Positions 25,773 to 36,605 of a DNA stretch of 62,433 nucleotides are shown here, piece by piece; position 1 is the stretch's first letter, and the number at the start of each line of letters is the position of its first letter. A program made the position numbers and the translations under genes. Under the pieces are notes generated by a model. That model saw only the letters and a list, made by a program, of their open reading frames with translations. It ran no database searches and was not told the DNA's origin. The stretch comes from JBAZOO01 sp041648735 (GTDB taxonomy: Bacteria; Verrucomicrobiota; Lentisphaeria; Oligosphaerales; CAITYL01). Location of the stretch: the NCBI GenBank assembly GCA_041648735.1, contig JBAZOO010000022.1, positions 1 to 62,433 of the forward strand, written 5' to 3'.

Positions 25773-26558
25773 GTGACCCGCACCACCGCCGCCAACCCCG
25801 CCACTTGGCCGCCGCCCCCCGGCACCCCCGCCACACTTGCGGAGTTCGCACGGGCGCTGCTGGCCGCCTATGGACCGCAAGGCTGGTGGCCGCTGCTCGG
25901 GCACGCCGGCAGCAACCCGACCCGGAGCGGCAGCGGCGCCGGCTATCATCCGGGCGACTATTCCTTCCCGCATGACGCCCGGCAGCGGTTCGAAATCTGC
26001 GCCGGCGCGATCCTCACCCAGAACACCGCCTGGCCGAACGTCGAGCGGGCCCTGCGCAACCTCGCCGCCACCGGCCTGCTCGCGCCACCGGCCATCCTGG
26101 CGGCCGCGCCGGAACGGCTGGAAACGGCCGTCCGCCCCGCCGGCTATTACCGGGCCAAGAGCCGCAAGCTCCAAGCGTTCAGCAAGTTGTGGCTTGAACT
26201 TGATGGCCGGCCGCCCAGCCGCGGGCAGCTCCTCGCCACCTGGGGCGTCGGCCCGGAAACCGCCGACTCCATGCTGCTCTACGCCTGGGGCCAGCCGGAA
26301 CTGGTGGTGGACGCCTACACCAACCGCGTCCTGCTCCACCATGGCTTCCTCGCCGCGCCCTTGCCCTATGCCCGGCTCAAGGCCTTCTGCCTGGAACGGC
26401 TCCCGGCCGACGTCCCGGCGCTCCAGGAATTCCACGCCCTGGCCGTCGAACACGCCAAACGCCTGGCCCAGGCCACGGGCCGGCTCAGCCGGGCACGGCG
26501 AGAGCCGGCGGGGGCGCCGACGATTCCCGCACCACCAGGCGCATCGGCATGCGGATGA
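25773..26558 (+). CDS. Endonuclease III-like HhH-GPD DNA glycosylase
   Basis: Base-excision repair glycosylase of the HhH-GPD superfamily. The 261-residue protein has FEICAGAILTQNTAWPNVER (the N-terminal helix typical of this branch), the helix-hairpin-helix LLATWGVGPETADSMLLYAW and the catalytic aspartate in PELVVDAYTNRVL. It lacks the C-terminal four-cysteine Fe-S loop of Nth, resembling the MjOGG/YqeB-like group without cluster. Translation starts at a GTG. Its last 74 bases overlap the end of the convergent lacI-type gene, where its residues become low-complexity (RREPAGAPTIPAPP), so the native C-terminus may be extended. Confidence 0.85.
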   Translation: MTRTTAANPATWPPPPGTPATLAEFARALLAAYGPQGWWPLLGHAGSNPTRSGSGAGYHPGDYSFPHDARQRFEICAGAILTQNTAWPNVERALRNLAATGLLAPPAILAAAPERLETAVRPAGYYRAKSRKLQAFSKLWLELDGRPPSRGQLLATWGVGPETADSMLLYAWGQPELVVDAYTNRVLLHHGFLAAPLPYARLKAFCLERLPADVPALQEFHALAVEHAKRLAQATGRLSRARREPAGAPTIPAPPGASACG

Positions 26559-27540
26559 CCGCCACGGCGGCCGCCGGCGCCGCCGCCCGCCGTTGCAGGC
26601 GCGGCAGCAGCCAGCGGATCGCCTCGGCCGCCACTTCGCCCACCGGCTGGGCGACCGTGGTCAGCGGCACCGGCGCGTACGGCGCCACGGGGATGTCGTC
26701 GAACCCCACCACGGACAAGTCCCGCGGAATCCGCAGCCCCGCCTCGCGCAGCGCCCGCATGGCGCCGATGGCCACCTCGTCGTTGACGCAGGACAGGGCG
26801 GTGAAATCCCGCCGCCGGGCCAGCAGCCGCGTCGCCGCCGCGTAGCCGCCGGCGAAGGAATGCTCCGCCACCGGTTCCTCCAGTTCCAGGAGCGGGGGGA
26901 TGCCCGCCGCCGCCAAGGCGGCGTCCAGGCCGGCGAAGCGGCGCTGGGCGTTGGCGTCGCCCACCCGCCCTGCCAGGCGGGCGATCCGCCGGTGCCCGAG
27001 GGCGGCCAAATGCCGGCCGGCCTGCTCGCCGCCGGAGAAGCGGTCCACCGTCACGCAGGCGATGCCGGCCTGCCCTTCCGCAAACGGCTCCAGCGCCAGC
27101 ACCGGCAGCCCGTGGGCCGTCAGCGGCGCCAACCGGGCGGCCAAGGCGGGCGAGGGCCAGTCGCTGACCACCAGGCCGGCAACCCGGCTGTCCGTGAACT
27201 CCTGGAGGAACCGCGCCTCCAGCTCCGGGTCGCCGCCAGTTTCCCGCACCAGGCAGCGGAAGCCATGCTCGCGCAACCCCCGCTCAATCTCCCGCAGTTT
27301 CAGCAGCCCCACCGGCATCCCCAGCGAGCCGGCCAGGACGCCGACCCAGTCGCTCCGCCCCGTGCGCAGGGCGGCCGCCTGCTGGTTGCGGCGGTAGCCG
27401 AGGCGGCGGGCCACGGCCAGGATGCGCCGGCGGGTGGCCGGCTTGAGCGCAATGCGGAAGTCGCGGCGCAAGGCCACGGCGGCGGTGGTGAGCGCCACCC
27501 CCGCCTCGCGCGCCACATCCTTGAGGGTGACTGCTGGCAT
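26485..27540 (-). CDS. LacI-family transcriptional regulator
   Basis: Sugar-responsive repressor. Residues 1-55 are the LacI headpiece (TLKDVAREAGVALTTAAVAL, then RRRILAVARRLGYRRN with the hinge), and the rest is a periplasmic-binding-like effector domain (GVLAGSLGMPVG, VAGLVVSDWP, FTALSCVNDEVAIGAMRALR, PRDLSVVGFDDIPVAPYAPV). The start at 27538-27540 is preferred over the ATG at 27553 because agggag lies a few bases ahead and the headpiece begins at once. Headpiece residues after the turn (TTAAVALR) differ from the usual SxxTVSRAL pattern, so the operator may be unusual. No sugar genes are adjacent, so the target is unknown. Confidence 0.9.
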   Translation of the reverse strand: MPAVTLKDVAREAGVALTTAAVALRRDFRIALKPATRRRILAVARRLGYRRNQQAAALRTGRSDWVGVLAGSLGMPVGLLKLREIERGLREHGFRCLVRETGGDPELEARFLQEFTDSRVAGLVVSDWPSPALAARLAPLTAHGLPVLALEPFAEGQAGIACVTVDRFSGGEQAGRHLAALGHRRIARLAGRVGDANAQRRFAGLDAALAAAGIPPLLELEEPVAEHSFAGGYAAATRLLARRRDFTALSCVNDEVAIGAMRALREAGLRIPRDLSVVGFDDIPVAPYAPVPLTTVAQPVGEVAAEAIRWLLPRLQRRAAAPAAAVAVIRMPMRLVVRESSAPPPALAVPG

Positions 27541-27576
27541 CAAGGCTCCCTGCATGCCCGGAACAGCGCGGCCAGC

Positions 27577-27966
27577 TCAGCCCGCGGCCGAATCCGGTGG
27601 CCGGAAACGGTACTGGCAGTGGCCGCCGGCCAGCTCCACATCCCGCAAATCCCGTTCGTCAATGGGGAAAAAGCGGCAGGCGCGGGGACGGTAGCCATGG
27701 TAGATCAGGCAGTGCTTCTTGAAGTGGAGCACGGGACAGGTGTTACCCAAGCCGCAGCAGACGCCACACTGCCCGCACTCCCCCTCCCGGCGCGCCAGTT
27801 GCCGGCGGACATAGCCCGGCCGGAAGGTCACCAGCCACCAGCGGCGCAGCTTGCCCCGCACCTGGCGGGTCAGCGCCGAATGCCGCAGGCCGCGGGCCAC
27901 CCCGCCGAGGGTCGCCCGCAACCGGCGCCAGACCCCGCCGGTGGATTGGTTCGAACCGTTCGCCAT
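27577..27966 (-). CDS. YkgJ-type CxxCxxCC zinc/iron-cluster protein
   Basis: A 129-residue protein with the CxxCxxCC signature (CGQCGVCCGLGNTCP) and two further cysteines in HCLIYHGYRPRACRFFP, the layout of the YkgJ family (putative Fe-S or zinc cluster proteins). The N-terminal third is basic. The ATG at 27964-27966 is used because aaggag lies nine bases ahead; the ATG at 27973-27975 would sit directly on that site. It is followed on the same strand by the lacI-type gene. The function is unknown for the whole family. Confidence 0.8.
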   Translation of the reverse strand: MANGSNQSTGGVWRRLRATLGGVARGLRHSALTRQVRGKLRRWWLVTFRPGYVRRQLARREGECGQCGVCCGLGNTCPVLHFKKHCLIYHGYRPRACRFFPIDERDLRDVELAGGHCQYRFRPPDSAAG

Positions 27967-27999
27967 CTGCCGCATCTCCTTGACCGGTACAATTGAAAA

Positions 28000-28851
28000 T
28001 CACAACCCCAGCCGCCGCATCACCGCCTGGAGATCGGCCCAGACCTCGCGCTTCCGCGCCGGCACCCGCAGCAGGAACGCCGGATGATAGGTCGGCATCA
28101 CCGGGATCCCCCGGAACGCCTCCCACGTCCCGCGCCCCTTCATGATCCCCTTCTTCCCCAGCAGGTGCAGGTACGGCGTCGCCCCAAGCAGCACCAGGCA
28201 CGCCGGCTGGACAAGCTCGATCTGGCGCACCACGTAAGGCAGGCAAGCCGCCCCCTCGTCCGGCTCGGGCGGGCGGTTCGCCGGCGGCCGGCACTTGACG
28301 ATGTTCGCGATGTACACCTCCTCCCGCCGCAGATGCATCGCCTCGACCATCTTCGTCAACAACTGCCCGGCGGCGCCGACAAAGGGCCGCCCCTGCGCAT
28401 CCTCCTCCTCGCCCGGCCCTTCGCCAACGAACATCAGGCGGGCCCGGGGAGCCCCCTCGCCAAAGACCGTCTGCCGGCGGCCGGCAGCGTGCAGCCGGCA
28501 GCGGGTGCAGCCAGCCACCACCTGGGCCAACGCCGCCAAGTCAGGAGCGGAAAGATCGGCCGGGGCCGGCCCCGGCACCGCCGCGGCCGGAGCCGGGGCC
28601 GGCACCGCCACGGGGACGGACCGCGCCGCGGCCACCGCCGCCGGCCGCGCCGGAACCGCCGCTTCCCGGGGCGCCACCGCCACCGCCGCCGGCCCCCCCC
28701 CACCACCACCCTTGGCCGGGCACAGCGCCGCCGGCGGCGGCGACCGCAACAGCCGCCGGCTGGCGGCGGAGAGCCACACCCGCCGCCGCCCCTGCGCCTT
28801 CTGCCGCTCCAGCCAGAGCACCACCTGGTCGATCAGATTCCCTTCGGCCAT
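28000..28851 (-). CDS. Family 4 uracil-DNA glycosylase
   Basis: Removes uracil from DNA; family 4 enzymes carry a [4Fe-4S] cluster. The C-terminal 200 residues have the active-site motif FVGEGPGEEEDAQGRPFVGA, the family-specific NIVKCRPPANRPPEPDE and the late TYHPAFLLR. Cysteines in CTRCRLH, VKCRPP and QPACLVLL supply the cluster. The N-terminal 100 residues are alanine/proline-rich and look disordered, a common arrangement. Start at 28849-28851: gaaggg lies six bases ahead. It is divergent from the hydrolase gene at 28941. Confidence 0.92.
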   Translation of the reverse strand: MAEGNLIDQVVLWLERQKAQGRRRVWLSAASRRLLRSPPPAALCPAKGGGGGGPAAVAVAPREAAVPARPAAVAAARSVPVAVPAPAPAAAVPGPAPADLSAPDLAALAQVVAGCTRCRLHAAGRRQTVFGEGAPRARLMFVGEGPGEEEDAQGRPFVGAAGQLLTKMVEAMHLRREEVYIANIVKCRPPANRPPEPDEGAACLPYVVRQIELVQPACLVLLGATPYLHLLGKKGIMKGRGTWEAFRGIPVMPTYHPAFLLRVPARKREVWADLQAVMRRLGL

Positions 28852-28940
28852 CCGCATCCCTTCGCTTGCGCCATCTGATTCAAGTGGGATACTATACCAC
28901 GCAACCCCAACCGCCAACGCCCGCCACCCGAGCCCGCCCC

Positions 28941-29867
28941 ATGCCCCTCAACCTCATCCCCGGCGACCTCCCGCCACCCGAAGAGACCTACCCCCCCGGG
29001 GAAGCCTGGCGCACCGACTACCCCTTCGCCCCCAACTGGCTCACCCTCCCCGGCGGCCACCGCCTGCACTATGTGGATGAGCCCGGCGCCGGAACCCCCG
29101 TGGTCATGGTCCACGGCAACCCCACCTGGTCCTTCTACTACCGCGGCCTCATCCGCGCCCTCAACGGCGAGCACCGCTGCATCGCCCCGGACAACCTTGG
29201 CTGCGGCCTCTCCGACAAGCCCCAGGACTGGCCCTACCAGCTCGCCGGCCACATCGAGAACCTGGAGCGGCTGCTCATCGGCCACCTCAAGCTGGAAAAG
29301 TTCTCCCTCGTCCTCCACGACTGGGGCGGCGCCATCGGCATGGGCGTCGCCACCCGCCACCCGGAACGGATCGACAAGCTGGTCATCCTCAACACCGCCG
29401 CCTTCCACCTCCCCGACTGCCCCTGGCGCATCCGCCTCTGCCGCATCCCCGGCTTCGGCGCCCTCGCCGTCCGCGGCCTCAACCTCTTCGTCAAGGCCGC
29501 CCTGCGCATGGCCGCCGCCACCCCCCTCAGCGACACCGCCCGCGCCGGCCTCGCCGCCCCCTACGGCTCCTGGCACGACCGCATCGCCGTCCTCCGCTTC
29601 GTCCAGGACATCCCCATGAACCCCGGCCACCCCACCTGGCGCACCCTCGAAACGATCGAACAAGCCCTCCCCAGCCTCGCCGCCAAGCCCGCCCTGATCG
29701 TCTGGGGCGCCAAGGACTTCTGCTTCCACGACCGCTTCCTGGCCCGCTGGCGGAACCTCTTCCCGAAGGCCACCTGCCACCGCTTCGCCCACGCCGGCCA
29801 TTACGTGCTCGAAGACGCCGCCACCCAAATCCTCCCCCTCATCCGCCAGTTCCTCTCGGAAGTCTGA
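28941..29867 (+). CDS. Alpha/beta hydrolase, haloalkane dehalogenase / OleB type
   Basis: The 308-residue protein has the oxyanion-hole motif MVHGNPTWSFYYRGL, the nucleophile elbow LVLHDWGGAIGMG with aspartate as nucleophile, and the late catalytic histidine in FAHAGHYVLEDA. Aspartate at the elbow and HGNPTWS place it among haloalkane dehalogenase-like enzymes, which include the beta-lactone decarboxylase OleB of olefin synthesis. No oleA, oleC or oleD gene is adjacent, so the substrate is open. The frame is open from 28866, but the ATG at 28941 gives the family's N-terminus. The next gene begins two bases after its stop. Confidence 0.85.
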   Translation: MPLNLIPGDLPPPEETYPPGEAWRTDYPFAPNWLTLPGGHRLHYVDEPGAGTPVVMVHGNPTWSFYYRGLIRALNGEHRCIAPDNLGCGLSDKPQDWPYQLAGHIENLERLLIGHLKLEKFSLVLHDWGGAIGMGVATRHPERIDKLVILNTAAFHLPDCPWRIRLCRIPGFGALAVRGLNLFVKAALRMAAATPLSDTARAGLAAPYGSWHDRIAVLRFVQDIPMNPGHPTWRTLETIEQALPSLAAKPALIVWGAKDFCFHDRFLARWRNLFPKATCHRFAHAGHYVLEDAATQILPLIRQFLSEV

Positions 29868-29869
29868 CC

Positions 29870-31708
29870 ATGTTCCGCCGCCACGCGCGCCTCCTCCCCC
29901 TCGCCGGCTGCCTCCTCGCCGCCGCCGCCGCGGCACCCACCGCCCCACCCCCACCGCTCGACCCGGCGCTCCAGGCCATCCAGGAGGCCCCCACCGCCGT
30001 CCGCCTCCGGCCAGCCGCGCCAACCTTCTTCTGCGACCTCGCCGCCACCGCCATCGCGGCCGGACGGCTCGACGAGGCCCGGACGGCGCTCACCGGGCTG
30101 GTGGCCCGCCACTTCGCCAGCGCCTCCCTGGACACCCCCGCCGCCGCCCCCACCGGCACCACCCTGCAAACCCTCGCCGCCGCCGCCGAGGCCCGCATCT
30201 TCCTCGACCGCTACCGGCAAGCCGCCGCCGGCGGCGCCACCCTCCGCCCCGAAACCCTGCGCTGGCTGCTGCGGACTCCGCAACGGCTCGCCCTGGTCAA
30301 CGACACCCTTTCCCCGGCCGACAACCTGCCCGAAGCCTTCCGCATCCTCGGCGAACTCCACGACCTCGACCCCCAGGGGCGCGACGCCTTCTTCAACCTG
30401 ATCCTGGCCCTGGCCGTGGTCTGGGACCAGCCACCGAAGGCGCTCCATGGCCAATACCAGCCCCTCCCCTTCCAGCCCGAGCTGCCGCGCCGCTACGAGC
30501 ACTTCCGCAACCTCTACCAGCGCCACAAGGCCAAGTTCAACTACCAACGGCTCACCCCCGCCGCCCTCGTCTTCGTGGTCGCCACCCCGGTGCCGGTCGA
30601 GGAACTGGCCTGGGCGCAACAGGAATGCCGCTGGTCGCTGGCCTCCTGGGACAAGGCCTACACCGGCATCCGCTACGACCAAGGCCGCCTGGCCAGCAAC
30701 AGCTTCGACTGGCCCAACGGCCCCTACACCCTCGCCGCCATCCGCGAACACGGCGGAATCTGCGTTGACCAAGCCTATTTCGCGACCCTTAGCGCCCGCG
30801 CCCTCGGCATCCCCGCCATGATCTTCACCGGCGAAGGCCGCCGCGGCGGCCACGCCTGGTTCGCCTACCTCCGCGGCGAGGACAAATGGGAGCTGGACAT
30901 CGGCCGCTACACCTTCGACAAGTTCGCCATCGGCCACACCGTCAACCCCCAGACCCGCCAGCCGATGAGCAACCACGAGGTGCAGTTCCTCTGCAACCGC
31001 GCCTTCAACCTCCCCGCCTACCAGCTCGCCGCCGCCTGGGCCAACCTCGCCGCGATCCTGCTGGAGGCCGGCAACGAAGCGGCGGCGTTCGAGCTCGCCG
31101 GCCGGATCACCCAGACCGCCAAGCTCAACCCCGCCGGCTGGAACCTACAAAAATGGATCCTGGAAAAACGCGGCGACCGGGAAGGGCTCCTCGCCCTCTG
31201 CCGCCAGAAGCTGCTCGCCTTCCGCGAATTCCCCGACCTCGTCGCCGACGCCCGGCTCGAAGAGGCGCAGCTCCTCCGCACCTTGGGGCGCGGCCAGGAA
31301 GCCCAGGCCCTGCTCGCCAAGACGGCGCGCGCCCTGAAGAGCGACGGCCGCGGCGACCTCGCCGCCGACCTCGGCCTCCAGGAAGTCGAGGCGCTCCTGG
31401 CCAAGGCCGACCCGGCCAGCGCCCGCCGGCGCCTGGAGCAACTCCTCAAGGACAACCAGAAGGAAGGGCAGAAGGCGCTGCCCCTCATCCAGGCCTACCT
31501 CGACCTGACCCAGCGCACCGGCCAGCAGAAGGAGGCGCTGCGCTTCCTCGAGCCCTACCTGAACTCCATGTTCAAGCAGGCCGGCCGCGGCCTGAGCGTC
31601 ACCGCCGGCCAACAACGGACCTTCCTCGAACTGCTGCTCAAGGCCTGCGAAAACGCCGGCGCCACCGCCAAGGCCCGGCAAGTCCAGAAGAAACTGCTGA
31701 AGGGCTGA
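29870..31708 (+). CDS. Secreted transglutaminase-like / TPR protein
   Basis: A 612-residue exported protein. A signal peptide (RLLPLAGCLLAAAAAAPTAP) is followed by an alpha-helical region and a transglutaminase-like core: HGGICVDQAYFATLSARALG (cysteine), GRRGGHAWFAYL (histidine) and WELDIGRY (aspartate), the full papain-like triad. The C-terminal 230 residues are helical repeats of TPR character (ARLEEAQLLRTLGRGQEAQA). Proteins of this design are frequent in planctomycetes and relatives; they may be periplasmic peptidases or crosslinkers. The gene starts two bases after the hydrolase stop, so the two are co-transcribed. Confidence 0.75.
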   Translation: MFRRHARLLPLAGCLLAAAAAAPTAPPPPLDPALQAIQEAPTAVRLRPAAPTFFCDLAATAIAAGRLDEARTALTGLVARHFASASLDTPAAAPTGTTLQTLAAAAEARIFLDRYRQAAAGGATLRPETLRWLLRTPQRLALVNDTLSPADNLPEAFRILGELHDLDPQGRDAFFNLILALAVVWDQPPKALHGQYQPLPFQPELPRRYEHFRNLYQRHKAKFNYQRLTPAALVFVVATPVPVEELAWAQQECRWSLASWDKAYTGIRYDQGRLASNSFDWPNGPYTLAAIREHGGICVDQAYFATLSARALGIPAMIFTGEGRRGGHAWFAYLRGEDKWELDIGRYTFDKFAIGHTVNPQTRQPMSNHEVQFLCNRAFNLPAYQLAAAWANLAAILLEAGNEAAAFELAGRITQTAKLNPAGWNLQKWILEKRGDREGLLALCRQKLLAFREFPDLVADARLEEAQLLRTLGRGQEAQALLAKTARALKSDGRGDLAADLGLQEVEALLAKADPASARRRLEQLLKDNQKEGQKALPLIQAYLDLTQRTGQQKEALRFLEPYLNSMFKQAGRGLSVTAGQQRTFLELLLKACENAGATAKARQVQKKLLKG

Positions 31709-31831
31709 CCCGCCCCGCCGGCCAACCCCACGAATCCCCACCCGAGTTATCCACCATCTGTCCCCCGCCGCACTCCAAGGCCGGCACCCCTGGGATCGCC
31801 GTGCCCCAGCTTGGTGGCGAGCCAGCCCGCT

Positions 31832-31851
31832 GGAGTTCACGCTTCAGCGTG
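31832..31851 (+). repeat. HAEA palindrome, copy 1
   Basis: ggagttcacgcttcagcgtg; cacgct and agcgtg form a tight hairpin. Downstream gggctcggaaagc is shared in part with the other copies. Confidence 0.75.
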
Positions 31852-32186
31852 GGCTCGGAAAGCGCCATCTTCATCTGTCCCCGCCGCCCCTCTGTCCCCG
31901 CCGCCCCCCCAAAAATCCCGGAAAGGCCTTGATTTCAACACTTCACCCGCTACGCTATATTTTTTTGCCATCTCTTGAGAAAGAACCGCAAAAGTAGGCG
32001 GCGCCATGGCACCACGGCACGACAAGAACACGCTCAAGGCCACGGCCCGGAACGGCACCCTACGGCAGAACGCCCTGGCCCTGGCGGCGCTGATGACGTG
32101 GCCGCCCAGCTCGGCAGCTACACGCTGTTCTCCTACGGTGTGACCAGGGCCGCGGGGCTCCACCCCAGCGGCGGCCGGCTCGGGTT

Positions 32187-32206
32187 GGAGTTCACGCTTC
32201 AGCGTG
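32187..32206 (+). repeat. HAEA palindrome, copy 2
   Basis: Identical 20-base core ggagttcacgcttcagcgtg, followed by cggttcgggaaaaacgc. Confidence 0.75.
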
Positions 32207-32320
32207 CGGTTCGGGAAAAACGCTCCACCTCCGCGAACTCCGTGCGAAGAGCGGCTCGGCTTCCGCCAAGGGGGCCGGTGGGATGACGCGGGAAGAGTCC
32301 AACCCAAAACGGGAGAAACG

Positions 32321-32698
32321 ATGAACTGCTACAACCACCCGGAGAGGCCGGCGGTCGGCTTCTGCAAATCCTGCTGCAAGGGGCTGTGCGGCGAATGCGC
32401 CGCGGAGCTGCCCAACGGCCTCGCCTGCCGCAACGCCTGCGAGGGGCGCGTCACCCTGATCAACCAAATCATTGACAGCAACCAGCAGATCCTCGCGGCG
32501 GCCAACCGCCAAGTCCGCTCCTCCGGCTGGTTCGTCCTGCTGCTGGGGCTGGTGCTCGGCCTCTTTGGCATCCTCCCCTTCGCCCTCTCCAGAAACCCCG
32601 CCACCCTTTTCCTGGTGGTCATCGGCCTGTTCTTCGTCGCCTATGGCGCGGCCCGCCTCCTGAAAAAGGCCAATTACTATTCCATGGCAAAGCAATGA
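32321..32698 (+). CDS. Small zinc-finger membrane protein (B-box-like)
   Basis: A 125-residue protein with a B-box-like N-terminal zinc site (MNCYNHPERPAVGFCKSCCK, GLCGECAAEL, LACRNACEG) and two transmembrane helices near the C-terminus (GWFVLLLGLVLGLFGILPFA and LFLVVIGLFFVAYGAARLL). Such proteins are widespread and usually annotated as B-box zinc finger proteins; they probably present a cytoplasmic binding domain at the membrane. The ATG follows a gggaga site. No operon partner is evident. Confidence 0.7.
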   Translation: MNCYNHPERPAVGFCKSCCKGLCGECAAELPNGLACRNACEGRVTLINQIIDSNQQILAAANRQVRSSGWFVLLLGLVLGLFGILPFALSRNPATLFLVVIGLFFVAYGAARLLKKANYYSMAKQ

Positions 32699-32752
32699 TT
32701 TCATAATGCTTTGACCGGAAGGTGGTTGCAGCCCAATGCCCGAACGTCATCC

Positions 32753-32782
32753 TTGACAAAAGCCGCCATCCCCGTATATTAT
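32753..32782 (+). promoter_or_regulatory. Promoter of the 32808 gene
   Basis: TTGACA (32753-32758) with either TATATT (32775-32780, spacer 16) or TATTAT (32777-32782, spacer 18), in a small AT-rich patch. One of the best sigma70 matches in the host part of the window. Confidence 0.6.
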
Positions 32783-32807
32783 GGGCTCGTATCCGAAGGG
32801 GAACACA

Positions 32808-33533
32808 ATGGCGGCACGAACCCTCAACACCACCTGGAAGCAGTTCGAGAAACTCGCCGAACGCTATTTCCAGAAGAAGGCCCCCAAGTCGGTGGTCGAG
32901 GAGCTGAACACGTTGGTGGACAAGACCAACGACTCCAAGTTCGTCAACGCCTTGGCCCGGCTGCTGCTCGAACCCTATCCCAACTTGGGCGATCTCCAGA
33001 TCCGCTTCGCCCAGTCGGAAGGCAAAAGCTTTCCCGACTGGCTCAACTTGACCGATGCCACGGCCAAGGAAATCCAGGTCAATCCCATCGGCGTCCTCGC
33101 CTTTGCCGCCCGCTGCCGCGCCGAAGCGGCCCGCGACCAGCGGGAGGCCAACCAGACGGAGACCCGCCACAAGGCGTTGCTGAATGGAACGCCAGAGGCG
33201 GAGCTGCCGGCGGCGGCAGTGGAACCGGCCGAACCGGAAACCTTGGCCCAACGGCGCATGCGCCGGTTCATGGCCCAATTGAGCAAGCTGCCCAGCCGGC
33301 TACTGCTGTTCATGGCCATCCTGGACGGCGTCGCCCGCTACAAGGAAGTCTGCAAGGCCGACAAGCGGGCCGGCAGCAGCCTCCCCGTCGATACCGGCGA
33401 AAGCGAAGCCTATCTCAACCTGCTCTGGGCCTTCAAGGAACTGGAACAGCTCATCCAGGACACCACCGGCATCAACCTGCGCACCGAATACAACGTGACC
33501 TGGTACGAGTGCCAGTGGGCGGAAAAACCCTGA
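32808..33533 (+). CDS. Conserved hypothetical protein
   Basis: A 241-residue cytoplasmic protein, not recognised. It is mostly helical and charged, with a short acidic-alanine linker in the middle (PEAELPAAAVEPAEPETLAQ) and basic helices on either side (RRMRRFMAQLSKLPSRLLLF). The ATG at 32808 has gaagggg seven bases ahead; the frame is also open from 32781, but that ATG lies in the promoter's -10 region. It has its own promoter and is convergent with clpB. No motif suggests a function. Confidence 0.65.
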   Translation: MAARTLNTTWKQFEKLAERYFQKKAPKSVVEELNTLVDKTNDSKFVNALARLLLEPYPNLGDLQIRFAQSEGKSFPDWLNLTDATAKEIQVNPIGVLAFAARCRAEAARDQREANQTETRHKALLNGTPEAELPAAAVEPAEPETLAQRRMRRFMAQLSKLPSRLLLFMAILDGVARYKEVCKADKRAGSSLPVDTGESEAYLNLLWAFKELEQLIQDTTGINLRTEYNVTWYECQWAEKP

Positions 33534-33569
33534 CGCCTCCGGGCCGGCCGCCCCCCCTGCCCCCAAACG

Positions 33570-36173
<2,604 letters not shown>

Positions 36174-36512
36174 GTCATCCTCCTTGGCCGGCCCGGCCAG
36201 CCCACAATCCGTTTCCGGCAATTCACGGCTCAAAATAGCATGATCCTCTTCCAAAGTCACCCAAAAACCCTCAACCCTTTCCCGGAAAAGCGCTTGCCTT
36301 TCTTTTTCCCCGCCGCCGGCCGCCGCCGGGCCGGGCCATTGTGGCACAGGCCGCCCACCCCGGCCCCGGCCGGCGCCCAAGGAACTGCCGCGGCGATCTC
36401 CGCAAACCGGCAGTCCGTCGCCATCACGAATTCGCCGACGGGCCCAGCCGCCACGGATGCTCGATCAGGGATGCGCTCATAAACTCAAACAGCGCCGTCC
36501 CCTCCCGCACCC

Positions 36513-36552
36513 AAAAAATGGGGCGCCGCCACTGGTCATCCCAGTGGCGGCG
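36513..36552 (-). terminator. Rho-independent terminator of the pil operon (distal)
   Basis: Perfect 12-bp stem cgccgccactgg / ccagtggcggcg with a 5-base loop, followed on the minus strand by gccccaTTTTTT. Confidence 0.8.
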
Positions 36553-36568
36553 TCGGCAGAGGGAAACG

Positions 36569-36593
36569 GCCGCCCGGAAAAGATCCGGGCGGC
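36569..36593 (-). terminator. Hairpin terminator of the pil operon (proximal)
   Basis: Perfect 10-bp stem gccgcccgga / tccgggcggc with a 5-base loop, 13 bases after the pilQ stop. Only a short T run follows, so it may assist the distal one. Confidence 0.55.
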
Positions 36594-36605
36594 GCGAGGT
36601 GGTGG

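Larger units (their letters stand above)
31709..32320. other. Gene-free stretch with two copies of a small palindrome
   Basis: No convincing gene. It contains two copies of the HAEA palindrome (31832-31851, 32187-32206), C-rich runs (cccctctgtccccgccgccc) and an AT-rich patch near 31965. A ribosome site for the gene at 32321 lies at its end. Confidence 0.5.
36174..36605. other. Intergenic region between clpB and pilQ
   Basis: Holds the clpB leader and ribosome site at its left end and two strong hairpins that end the pil operon at its right end (36513-36552 and 36569-36593). No gene is seen. Confidence 0.6.

Noticed and set aside
36181..36290. Sigma32-type heat-shock promoter before clpB
   Set aside because: TTGAGG and TATTTT-like elements exist but spacing and sequence do not fit a heat-shock consensus convincingly.
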